The position numbers and the translations under genes were made by a program. 41,899 bases of DNA from Clostridia bacterium (GTDB lineage: Bacteria; Bacillota; Clostridia; Christensenellales; CAG-138): assembly GCA_017514685.1 (NCBI GenBank), contig JAFWJN010000043.1, forward strand, positions 99,167-141,065, read 5' to 3'. Below the pieces are notes generated by a model. The model ran no database searches, had not been told where the DNA came from, and worked only from the letters and a program-made list of their open reading frames with translations. Positions 24,604 through 32,487 of this stretch are shown piece after piece. Position 1 is the stretch's first letter. Each line of letters opens with the position of its first letter.

Positions 24604-25610
24604 GATTTTGCCACCTCCGTTGCGGCTTCCAGAATTTCAAGAACCTTGCAGACCTCTTCATCTTTTATGACTTTTTCAGCACCGTTTTCAATCGCATCGA
24701 CAAGATTGTCATAAATGCGCTCATAGTGTGCACAGCCGACGGGAACTTTTTCCGTTACGGTTTCTCCAGTTTCGTTTTTATATACGAGTGTTCCCCAACG
24801 GTCCTCAGGAGCAGGCGCAAAACTGACCTTGTGCCGTCCAACCACTTTTTTCTTGCCGGAATTATGGATAACGGGGGGCAGTGTAAAACTGCCGTTGGTA
24901 CCATGCAGAGTGAAGCGCGGGTAATCAATCAGAACACACATTTGAGTGTTGACGGAGGCTTTGCAGTTTCCATAGAAGAATTCAAGATCGTAATAGTCAT
25001 CTCCGACGCCTGGATGGTGGATGCTTCTTACATCATAGCGAACCTGATCCGGAATACCGAGCAGGCTTATGATCTGGTCAGTGGTATGAACTCCGAGATT
25101 ATAGAGAGTGCCAAGATGATCATACCAGCCGTTTGTTTTGAAATAATCATAATGACTTTCAAGCCGTACAAGCTGTCCCAGCTTGCCGGAAGCAAGAACA
25201 TCCTTGACAGCTAAGAAGTCGGCGTCGAAACGGCGGTTTTGATTGGGCATGCAGATGAGACCTTTTTGCTTCGCAAGATCGAAGACTTCTCTTGCCTCCT
25301 TGGCAGTCGGTGCAAAAGGCTTTTCAATTAAGGCATGTTTGCCGGCATTTAAAATTTGCTTTGCATACGGTACATGGAACGCGTCCGGAGCACTGACGAC
25401 CACCAGATCTACTTCGGGGTCTTTCAGCACATCGTCAAAGTCGGTTGTGAACTGAATTTCCGGATAGAACGGTTCATAATCAGCAAATTGTGCAATATCC
25501 TGCTCCCGGCGGAACACATACTTGACACGAATATCATTTCGGTTTTCTACATACGGAATGTGATACTCCCGGACACTGACACCGAATCCTACATACGCAA
25601 TGGTAATCAT
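24591..25610 (-). CDS. Gfo/Idh/MocA family oxidoreductase (first of a pair)
   Basis: The 339-residue product begins ITIAYVGFGVSVREYH, a family-type nucleotide loop, and has HALIEKPFAPT near residue 93. The sequence LYNLGVHTTDQIISLLG near residue 170 has the His in the place of the family's substrate/catalytic His. Two different members made together suggest successive oxidation and reduction of a sugar, or a heteromeric enzyme. AAAGGAG lies seven bases upstream of the ATG. Transcription begins at an extended -10 promoter carrying a LacI-type operator. The first gene of the pair is closest to the known inositol/scyllo-inositol dehydrogenase-like proteins in layout, but I cannot assign the substrate. 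Confidence 0.88.
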   Translation of the reverse strand: MITIAYVGFGVSVREYHIPYVENRNDIRVKYVFRREQDIAQFADYEPFYPEIQFTTDFDDVLKDPEVDLVVVSAPDAFHVPYAKQILNAGKHALIEKPFAPTAKEAREVFDLAKQKGLICMPNQNRRFDADFLAVKDVLASGKLGQLVRLESHYDYFKTNGWYDHLGTLYNLGVHTTDQIISLLGIPDQVRYDVRSIHHPGVGDDYYDLEFFYGNCKASVNTQMCVLIDYPRFTLHGTNGSFTLPPVIHNSGKKKVVGRHKVSFAPAPEDRWGTLVYKNETGETVTEKVPVGCAHYERIYDNLVDAIENGAEKVIKDEEVCKVLEILEAATEVAKSWNK

Positions 25611-25628
25611 GGCAGATCTCCTTTAATA

Positions 25629-25642
25629 TGAAAACGTTTACT
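25629..25642. promoter_or_regulatory. cre-like / LacI-family operator in the oxidoreductase leader
   Basis: TGAAAACGTTTACT matches the catabolite-responsive element consensus TGWNANCGNTNWCA at all but the last base and is centred on a CG, as LacI/CcpA operators are. It lies just downstream of the minus-strand -10, where a bound repressor would block transcription. Both CcpA and the LacI protein at 9416 are candidate binders. Confidence 0.6.
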
Positions 25643-25650
25643 CATCTATT

Positions 25651-25678
25651 ATTATAACAGTTTTCACGTTTTTGACAA
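25651..25678 (-). promoter_or_regulatory. Promoter for the oxidoreductase pair
   Basis: On the minus strand TTGTCA (25673-25678) is followed after 16 bases by a perfect TATAAT (25651-25656), with TGT before the -10. The spacer contains AAAAACGTGAAA, a 12-mer repeated near 27774. Confidence 0.75.
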
Positions 25679-25720
25679 GCAAATTGTTGCATGGAACAGA
25701 CAGAAAGGAGAGCAATTGTT

Positions 25721-26929
25721 TCAGACAGATCCTTCGTTTCGTGTCATCTGTTTTGAAGAAATGAGATACAGCGGAACAGCGGCAAGCTGTGCACAAAGCG
25801 AGACTGCAATCATGGCAGGCAGACTGATGTCGTACAGAACTCCCAGAAGCCAGCTTCCGAGAAACCAGCAAATGCCGAAAGAACACTCAAATATACCGTA
25901 CCCGGTTGCGCGGGACTGCTTGGGAACCATTGTGGTTACAGCAGCTTTCAGGATGGATTCCTGCGCTCCCATACCGATCCCCCACATCAGAATGCCGAGT
26001 AACAGCATTGGAAGGCTGTTTCCGGAAAAGACCAGGACAGCAAAAGGAGCAGAAACCAGAGTTGACCAAACAAGTGCGCGGATTCCCTTCCGGTCATACA
26101 ACAGACCGAAACCGAAAGCGGCAACAGCGTCTATCAGCATTGCACCTGCATACAACAGGGGAAAGGTATTCGCGGACAGCGTGAATGCTTTGGAAACGTG
26201 CATAATGATGAGAGAATAGTCAATGAAGCCGAATGCGAATAAACTGATGCCGGCGATATAAAGAAGGAAGGGTTTTCCAAGTTTAAAAGGGACATATTCC
26301 TTTGGGTCCGGCTCAAATTGTTCGGGATTCGGAAACTTGGCACGTGTAATCAGAAGAAGAATCAGTGTTACGGCACCGGGAATTGCCAGAACGGCAAAAC
26401 AGACCGCATAGGCTTTGAACATGTTGTCATCCTGACGGAAAAGCATGACCAGATACAAAAGGACCGGGCCGAAAAAGGCACCGATCTGATCCAGAACTTC
26501 CTGAAGACCAAAACTTTTTCCAACACCTTCCTGTGAAGCGGCAAATGACATGATGGTATCTTTGGCAGGCTTTTTGATCGCTTTTCCCATCCGCTGAACG
26601 ACCAGAAGGATGCATGCAGCGATCCATCCGTGTTCCCCCACTAGAGCAAGCAACGGAACAGCTGCGATATCAAGGACATATCCGAGGATTGTCATTGGCC
26701 AGTACTGTTTTGTTCGATCGGTGATTTTTCCAAAGACATATCGCATGGAATAGCCGATCATTTCACCTAATCCGGAAATGAAGCCGATCGTTCCGGCAGA
26801 TGCGCCTAACAGGGAGAGATATGCTCCGCGGATGCTGGAAGCGCCTTCATGGGTCATATCGGAAAAAAGACTGACGATTCCGAAAAGCACGATAAAGAGC
26901 ATTGCACGTGAAATAACCTTTTTTTGCAC
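25721..26929 (-). CDS. MFS transporter
   Basis: The 402-residue, strongly hydrophobic product has about twelve membrane segments in two halves. The typical loop 2-3 motif is present in altered form as GKITDRTKQYWP near residues 65-76, and a matching YDRKGIR follows in the second half near 290. The GTG start at 26929 has AAAGGAG upstream; no ATG is better placed. It lies between the AraC gene and the oxidoreductase pair on the same strand and may import their sugar, although drug or metabolite export by this superfamily cannot be excluded. Confidence 0.85.
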   Translation of the reverse strand: MQKKVISRAMLFIVLFGIVSLFSDMTHEGASSIRGAYLSLLGASAGTIGFISGLGEMIGYSMRYVFGKITDRTKQYWPMTILGYVLDIAAVPLLALVGEHGWIAACILLVVQRMGKAIKKPAKDTIMSFAASQEGVGKSFGLQEVLDQIGAFFGPVLLYLVMLFRQDDNMFKAYAVCFAVLAIPGAVTLILLLITRAKFPNPEQFEPDPKEYVPFKLGKPFLLYIAGISLFAFGFIDYSLIIMHVSKAFTLSANTFPLLYAGAMLIDAVAAFGFGLLYDRKGIRALVWSTLVSAPFAVLVFSGNSLPMLLLGILMWGIGMGAQESILKAAVTTMVPKQSRATGYGIFECSFGICWFLGSWLLGVLYDISLPAMIAVSLCAQLAAVPLYLISSKQMTRNEGSV

Positions 26930-26978
26930 GCGTTTAATCTCCTTTCCGCCTAGTTTTCTGCATATAGTTATTTTTTAA

Positions 26979-27749
26979 TCAGGACCTCGCCACGCTGCGA
27001 AAATGCAGGTTGCGATAGGCCGAGGGCGTGAGATCGGTGTGGCGGCGAAAGACATCCGAAAAGTGCGCTTGCGTTTTGAAGCCGAGCGAGAGAGCGATGA
27101 CCGAGATTGGTTCCGTAGAATGGGCCAAAAGATCCTGTGCGACGCGTATTTTTTCCTGTTCTATATAGGTGTGCAAGCAGATGCCTTCCGACTTGCGAAA
27201 CAGAGAGGACAGGTAGTTCGGAGTCAAGTCCTGCGAGGCAGCAACATCGCCAACCGTGATTGGTCGGAAGAGGTTCTTCTGCACATAGGCGCGACATTGC
27301 TCAACCTGATAATTGGAGCGGACGCGCCGTTTGTCGGCAACGAGTTTGGCGAACAGCAGAGCCGCCGTCTGATAGATTTCAAATAATTCTTCTACGGAGG
27401 ATGTTTTTTCAACCTCCTGCAACAGTACATCGGAAAGATCGAAAGACTCTTCCGGCAGCACGCCGCCGTCGATCGCTGCACGGGAGAACAGCGTGATTGC
27501 TGCAACTACATCATATTCGAATGATTTTTTCGGTGTGCTTGCCGTTGCGCCAAGACGATCCTTTAACTCCTCATACGGCAAAAAATCCATATTGCGGTAC
27601 TGACCGCTGCGAATACGGCTCAACATCATATCGCCCCGTTCCAGTGGCAAACGATGAAAATCGTTTTCGCTGTTGCGATAGCGGTACTTTTGCAGTAATT
27701 CTTTGATCTGCTTCTCGGACAATCTCTTTTTCATAGAAACAGCATACAA
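26979..27749 (-). CDS. AraC family transcriptional regulator
   Basis: The 256-residue product has the two-helix-turn-helix AraC DNA-binding domain at its C-terminus: ITVGDVAASQDLTPNYLSSLFRK (split across residues 160-182) and ISVIALSLGFKTQAHFSDVFRR near 215-236, then TPSAYR. The N-terminal 140 residues resemble the sensor part of YesN-like regulators without a receiver domain. The start is uncertain: ATG at 27749 and ATG at 27734 are both possible and neither has a clear ribosome binding site. It is divergent from the nine-gene operon starting at 27875, which it most likely controls. Confidence 0.9.
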   Translation of the reverse strand: MYAVSMKKRLSEKQIKELLQKYRYRNSENDFHRLPLERGDMMLSRIRSGQYRNMDFLPYEELKDRLGATASTPKKSFEYDVVAAITLFSRAAIDGGVLPEESFDLSDVLLQEVEKTSSVEELFEIYQTAALLFAKLVADKRRVRSNYQVEQCRAYVQKNLFRPITVGDVAASQDLTPNYLSSLFRKSEGICLHTYIEQEKIRVAQDLLAHSTEPISVIALSLGFKTQAHFSDVFRRHTDLTPSAYRNLHFRSVARS

Positions 27750-27773
27750 AAAATAACGCTGAATTGCAATAGA

Positions 27774-27785
27774 AAAAACGTGAAA
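27774..27785 (+). promoter_or_regulatory. Shared 12-mer AAAAACGTGAAA
   Basis: This exact 12-mer occurs here, upstream of the promoter of the esterase/symporter operon, and again on the minus strand at 25662-25673 inside the spacer of the oxidoreductase promoter. It could be a binding site for a regulator common to both units. A-rich sequence can recur by chance. Confidence 0.35.
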
Positions 27786-27810
27786 TGTGAAAATTATCGT
27801 AGAAATCCGA

Positions 27811-27839
27811 AAGACAAAACTGTCATGTCTATGTAAAAT
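27811..27839 (+). promoter_or_regulatory. Promoter for the nine-gene glycoside operon
   Basis: AAGACA (27811-27816, 4 of 6) and TAAAAT (27834-27839) are 17 bases apart. The -35 region contains a GACA-AAAC-TGTC inverted repeat. The weak -35 suits a promoter helped by an activator such as the divergent AraC protein. Confidence 0.5.
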
Positions 27840-27874
27840 AGAATCATCAAAGGTACATAAGCCGGAGGGCTGAT

Positions 27875-28837
27875 ATGGGAAAATTCATCAACGATCTGAA
27901 ATGCAGGCTGCTACAAAAAGCGATCTATGCAAAAGTCTACAAAGGACATAAGCCCAACGAGTGGGTGCCGTGGAATACGCCCGGTGTGAAAAGAATGGAA
28001 AACGGCCTGGTTTGTCGCAGTGATGTGCAATACGGCAATACTTATCCCAACAGCTTTGCGGATGTCTGGTATCCCGACAACAGCGAAAAGAAGCGGCCCG
28101 TGGTGGTATACTTTCACGGAGGCGGCTTTATTTTCGGCAACAAATCGGCGGGCGATCCGCTCCAAACCGGCAGCGGCGGAGTGGGAAAACTCGAAGCTAT
28201 CGTACAGGCGGGTTACGTTTTAGTTAACGCAGATTACTCCTTGGCACCGGAGTATCGGTTCCCAGCGCCGATTCGCCAATGCGACGAACTGCTGCGCTAT
28301 CTGATAGCGCATCGGGAAGAATTGCGTTTGGACATGTCTCGTGTATGCCTTTCGGGAGGGAGCGCCGGGGCGAATATGACAGAAATATACGCCGCCTGCG
28401 TCTGCAATCCCGGTTATGCAGCGATGCTCGGCGTCGATCCCGTGATGACAAAGGACAGCCTGCGCGTGCTCGCCATCGACGAAGCTGCTTTGGACGCAAG
28501 CGTGTTTGACAAAAACATGTACGCCATGCTGGGCTGTGCGACCGGAGCGAAGCGCAATACGCCGGAGACGGTGGCGATCATCAACGCGAAGAACTATATC
28601 CAGAGCAGTTTCATTCCGAGCTGGATCAACGCCTCCAATGAGCCAAATGATGAAACCGGCTATTTCATCACCGAAGGTCGCGGACTGAAGAAGAAACTGG
28701 ATGAGATCGGTGTGCCGAATGATCTGGTCTTCTTCCCCGGAGCAAAACTGCCGCACGGGTATATGGACAATTTGGATGAACCGCATGGGCGCGAAGCGTT
28801 CGAACGGATGATGGCTTTTATCGGACAATATATCTAA
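27875..28837 (+). CDS. Alpha/beta hydrolase, HSL-type esterase
   Basis: The 320-residue product has the oxyanion motif FHGGGF near residue 82 and the nucleophile elbow GGSAGAN with Ser163, both typical of hormone-sensitive-lipase-type carboxylesterases. The likely catalytic His is His294 (LPHGYMDN). Residues around DETGYF near 253 may supply the acid. No signal peptide is seen, so it acts on imported esters such as acetylated or acylated sugars. GGAGGG lies six bases before the ATG. First gene of the operon, 11 bases ahead of the symporter gene. Confidence 0.87.
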   Translation: MGKFINDLKCRLLQKAIYAKVYKGHKPNEWVPWNTPGVKRMENGLVCRSDVQYGNTYPNSFADVWYPDNSEKKRPVVVYFHGGGFIFGNKSAGDPLQTGSGGVGKLEAIVQAGYVLVNADYSLAPEYRFPAPIRQCDELLRYLIAHREELRLDMSRVCLSGGSAGANMTEIYAACVCNPGYAAMLGVDPVMTKDSLRVLAIDEAALDASVFDKNMYAMLGCATGAKRNTPETVAIINAKNYIQSSFIPSWINASNEPNDETGYFITEGRGLKKKLDEIGVPNDLVFFPGAKLPHGYMDNLDEPHGREAFERMMAFIGQYI

Positions 28838-28848
28838 AGGAGAAACCC

Positions 28849-30354
28849 ATGGAAAAGCAAAAAAAGGTCAAAGTCAATAAGCACCCCGACTGGCACATGT
28901 CTGCGGGAGAACGGTTCAACTATTACCTGTCGGATTCGGCGCGGCTGTTCGGTACGTCTGTTTTTCAAACGTTCATGACGGCGTTCCTTGCGCTTCGCGG
29001 CGTGAATCTTGCACTGCTTGCGGGTGTGTTGCTCGTGCTCAAAATCATTGATGCGGTGGACGACGTCGTGTTCGGCTATCTGATCGACAAGATCAAGATC
29101 ACCGAGTGGAAGGCCTTCCGCAAGCTGACTGGCGACGGCAAGTATCTGCCGTGGTTCAGGCTCACCTTCTTCCTGTTCCCGCTGTTCACGGTCGTATTCT
29201 ATCTGATGCCGTCCGCGCTGCCGGTTTGGGCAAAGATCGTTTGGTTCATCGTGACCTATCTGCTGTATGACTTCTCCTGCACGCTCTGTGAGGTGCCGAT
29301 GAACAGCCTCGTCATGACGCTGACCGACAACACCGACGAGCGCACGCATATCCTTACCGTGAAAGGCCTCATCACCGTCCTTGCCGCCGTCATCGTCGGC
29401 GTTACGCTGAACTTCCTTGTCGATCCGGTCTCCGGCCCGGGCTTCAGTTTCACCTCCGTTTCCGTCGTCGCCATGATCATCTTCACGGCGATGATGCTGC
29501 CGCTTGTAATTCGAGGCAAGGAATACAATACCGAGCTGAAAAACGTCGAGGGCGAAAAGACCGAAACGTACACGCTGCGCGATATGTGGAACTGCGTGAA
29601 AACGAATAAGTATATGATGATTTACCTTGCGTCTTCGCTGATTGCAGGCGTCACGGCAACATCCTCGGCGGTAGCGAGCTTGATCGCGTTCTATCTGTTC
29701 GGCGGACGCACGATCATTACGTCGCTCCCGGTGTTGATCGCGTTTGTGCCGGCTATTATCATCAATACGCAGGCGGATAAGATCTCCAAGAAATTCGGTC
29801 GGAGAAACTCTATGATTCTTCTCGGCATGGTGTTCGGAGGAATGTATCTCTTGCAATACATCGTTGGATATGAGAATATTGCAGTGTTTGTGATTCTCGG
29901 AACCATAGCAGGCCTTGCGAATTCGCTTCGCTATGTGTTCATGAACTTCATCGCGCCGGATACCATCGAATATACGCGTTATAAGACCGGAAAGGACTGC
30001 GCAGGCATCTTCTATTCGCTGAATGCTTTCGTCAGCAAAGCGACCGGTAGCATCGGCGCAAGCCTCGGGTTGCTCGTCATGGGCTTGTACGGCTGGCATG
30101 AGGTGACGGCGGACAGCTATGAAGAACTGCTCGCCATGGGCATGGAGGTCGGTCAGGCCGCGTATCAGACACCTACGGCCATTCACGGTATGTGGGTCGT
30201 GTACGCGCTGATTCCTGGCATCGGCTTCTTACTCTCTGCGCTTATGCTGCTGTTCTACCGTCTGAAGGATAAGGACGCTGAGCTGATGGCCAAATGCAAC
30301 GGCGGCGAAATCACCCGTGCCGAGTGTGAAGCACTGCTTTCGAGAAAGTATTAA
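28849..30354 (+). CDS. GPH family (MelB-like) sugar:cation symporter
   Basis: The 501-residue membrane protein has about twelve hydrophobic segments and the glycoside-pentoside-hexuronide family motif DAVDDVVFGYLIDK, with Asp68, Asp71 and Asp72 matching the cation-site region of MelB. FMNFIAPDTIEYTRYKTGK near residue 370 (split) is also characteristic of the family. It most likely imports the glycoside that the rest of the operon takes apart, by Na+ or H+ symport. AAAGGAG sits ahead of the ATG. It is the only transporter of the operon. Confidence 0.92.
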   Translation: MEKQKKVKVNKHPDWHMSAGERFNYYLSDSARLFGTSVFQTFMTAFLALRGVNLALLAGVLLVLKIIDAVDDVVFGYLIDKIKITEWKAFRKLTGDGKYLPWFRLTFFLFPLFTVVFYLMPSALPVWAKIVWFIVTYLLYDFSCTLCEVPMNSLVMTLTDNTDERTHILTVKGLITVLAAVIVGVTLNFLVDPVSGPGFSFTSVSVVAMIIFTAMMLPLVIRGKEYNTELKNVEGEKTETYTLRDMWNCVKTNKYMMIYLASSLIAGVTATSSAVASLIAFYLFGGRTIITSLPVLIAFVPAIIINTQADKISKKFGRRNSMILLGMVFGGMYLLQYIVGYENIAVFVILGTIAGLANSLRYVFMNFIAPDTIEYTRYKTGKDCAGIFYSLNAFVSKATGSIGASLGLLVMGLYGWHEVTADSYEELLAMGMEVGQAAYQTPTAIHGMWVVYALIPGIGFLLSALMLLFYRLKDKDAELMAKCNGGEITRAECEALLSRKY

Positions 30355-30462
30355 TGAACAGGGAAAGAGCATAACTATTCCGATAAGACCCAAAAACCGA
30401 TCACGGCCGGGCGATTATTGCAACGTGCGGTGACGGAAAATTAAAGATCGAGGCGCAATGAC

Positions 30463-31371
30463 ATGGCATTTACGGCAATCAAGCGGGCGGTGATGAACGC
30501 CCGCTTCCATAAGATTAACAAGCATTATAAGACCGATCCTGTGGTTGGGGATCGCAGCTATATTCCGCGGGAAGGCAAGGAACCTGTAGAAGTGCTGTTT
30601 TACTATCCCGAACAGCGGGAGAACATGCCGGTGTTCGTGCAGATCCATGGCGGCGCCTGGGTCGGGCTGGACGCTGTGGACGACGACCGCTATTGCCAGC
30701 GGCTAAGTGAAGAACTGGGGGCTTTCGTGGTCAATGTGAATTATAAGCGACTGTATGACAAAAGCTTCCCCTATCCACAGGAGGAAGTTGTTGATACCGT
30801 CAAGTTGCTGAAATCTCACGCAAAGCAGCTCGGCATCGATGCCGACAGGATCATCCTTTCCGGCGGTAGCGCGGGCGGGCACCTCACGGCGGGCGCAGCC
30901 ATTCTGCTTGCGCAGCAGGGCGTGCAGATTGCGGGACAGATCATGGAGGTGCCGTTTTTAGACTTCACACACACGATCCCAATCAACTTCCCGGATGGGG
31001 ATAAACTCTACAAGATGATGTTTGAACTCTATCCGCCAAAGTTGCCCTTGGACAGCGAGGTGCTGTCCCCGGCTACGAAGATCACGGAGGAGACGCTGCA
31101 AAAGCTTTCTTCGGCGGTGGTCATCGTTTGCGGTCGGGATCCCCTTCATCCTCAGGGGGAGCATTACGCAGAATTGTTGAAGCAGCACGGCAAACTGCTG
31201 GATCTGAAGATGTACAAAGACGGCTATCACGGCTTCGGCACCGACAAGGCTGAAGAAAAGCCGGAACAGGACAAGCTGCGGGAGGACTGCTTTCACTATA
31301 AAGTAGAAAAAGCAAGACAGCTCTATGCAATGAGTAGGGAGGAAAATCATGGCGAAGCGAAAAACGCATAA
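30463..31371 (+). CDS. Alpha/beta hydrolase, acetylesterase-like
   Basis: The 302-residue product has QIHGGAW near residue 67, the nucleophile Ser136 in GGSAGGH, a likely catalytic Asp226 (CGRDPLH) and His256 (DGYHGF). This is the layout of HSL/acetyl-esterase-type carboxylesterases. It has no export signal. A 108-base gap separates it from the symporter gene, in which I see neither a terminator nor a promoter; its ribosome binding site is weak (GAGGC). It differs clearly from the first esterase of the operon, which suggests a different ester position or acyl group. Confidence 0.87.
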   Translation: MAFTAIKRAVMNARFHKINKHYKTDPVVGDRSYIPREGKEPVEVLFYYPEQRENMPVFVQIHGGAWVGLDAVDDDRYCQRLSEELGAFVVNVNYKRLYDKSFPYPQEEVVDTVKLLKSHAKQLGIDADRIILSGGSAGGHLTAGAAILLAQQGVQIAGQIMEVPFLDFTHTIPINFPDGDKLYKMMFELYPPKLPLDSEVLSPATKITEETLQKLSSAVVIVCGRDPLHPQGEHYAELLKQHGKLLDLKMYKDGYHGFGTDKAEEKPEQDKLREDCFHYKVEKARQLYAMSREENHGEAKNA

Positions 31372-32473
31372 GGAGGACCGGAAGGGCTGGCCACTTTTCA
31401 ACCGGCTCCTGGCCGATTATATCGAGCTGACCCGGTTCCCGGAACTGCCGGAGCGCCCAAAGCAGGGCAAAAACTATGAATACTGGCCGGATGGCGCACT
31501 CTGCGCCAACGGCAATCCTTATCACGGCTGCATTCGCCTGGGCAGCGTTAATAAACTGATGATCGGCTTTTCCGGCGGCGGCGTTTCGGTAGATGAACAT
31601 ACTGCGGCCAGACCTCAGCGCGTGGGCGGTCAGGGTGAGATGTTCTATTCCGATGACGTGCGGTTCGGTGACGTCATTCTCCGAATGGGGACCTTTGGAC
31701 AGTCAAAAAAGAATCCTTTCCGGGACTGGAATCTGCTGTTTGTGACATACGCTACCGGGGACTTCCACTGCGGGACCGGAGATTTTCCATATACAGACTT
31801 GGATGGGAAACCTGCCGTGCTGCATCACCATGGCTATACAAATTTTCAAATGCTGCTCACAAAGATCAAGGAACTGGTTCCGGACCCGGATCAGATCCTT
31901 GTGACAGGCTTTTCCGCAGGAGCGTTTGCCACTTCACTGCTGACCGATGCGGTTGCTGGCGCATTTCCGAAATGTCACGACATAACCGCCTGTGTTGACA
32001 GCGCCATGATGCATTACGACTGGCAGCGGGTGGCGCGGGAAGTCTGGAAAGCACCGGAGGAGATCTCGGCACGCCTGACAGGAGGCGAGATCGTTTCCGA
32101 CAGCCTGCTTGCGCTGCATCAGAATCATCCCGAAATTAAGATCATGTATTGCTGCTCCGTGCGGGATGCGGCGCTGACGCAGATGGAGATGTATCTGGAA
32201 GACGGCCGTTGGATCCCGGATAAGGCTGCGGGGATGAGCTTCCAACGGAAGCTCACGGAAATGCTCTCGGCTTTGCAAAAGGAAATTCCGAATTTGAGCA
32301 TCTTCCTTTTTGATACGCCGGACAAAAACAGCAGGGACACGGATCTGACCGTCCATTGCCTCTGCGGCTCCAATGCCGCCTTCACCACAGTCGTGGACGA
32401 TGTGAGCTGTGCCGACTGGATGATGCGCGGCGTCAGCGGCGAGGTTTTGAAACTAGGCCTTAAATTACTTTGA
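31349..32473 (+). CDS. Pectin acetylesterase-like (PAE/Notum-type) hydrolase
   Basis: The 374-residue product has the early GFSGGGVS segment (residues 71-78), comparable to the GGGWC of pectin acetylesterases. It has a nucleophile elbow TGFSAGAF with Ser189 and a late TVHCL His near residue 335, as in the PAE/Notum group that removes acetyl or acyl groups from pectin or proteins. Plant and metazoan members are secreted, whereas this one shows no signal peptide. It overlaps the previous gene by 23 bases and has GGGAGG before its ATG. The family call is moderate; it is certainly an alpha/beta hydrolase of this general type. Confidence 0.7.
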   Translation: MAKRKTHKEDRKGWPLFNRLLADYIELTRFPELPERPKQGKNYEYWPDGALCANGNPYHGCIRLGSVNKLMIGFSGGGVSVDEHTAARPQRVGGQGEMFYSDDVRFGDVILRMGTFGQSKKNPFRDWNLLFVTYATGDFHCGTGDFPYTDLDGKPAVLHHHGYTNFQMLLTKIKELVPDPDQILVTGFSAGAFATSLLTDAVAGAFPKCHDITACVDSAMMHYDWQRVAREVWKAPEEISARLTGGEIVSDSLLALHQNHPEIKIMYCCSVRDAALTQMEMYLEDGRWIPDKAAGMSFQRKLTEMLSALQKEIPNLSIFLFDTPDKNSRDTDLTVHCLCGSNAAFTTVVDDVSCADWMMRGVSGEVLKLGLKLL

Positions 32474-32487
32474 AGGGAGAATGCGAC

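Noticed and set aside
28834-30186. A 450-residue open frame on the minus strand across the symporter gene
   Set aside because: It is antisense to a clear GPH symporter, is rich in His, Arg, Asp and Glu as expected from a reversed membrane protein gene, and has no family motif.
30355-30462. 108-base gap after the symporter considered for a promoter or small gene
   Set aside because: I found no -35/-10 pair, hairpin or short frame with a ribosome binding site.
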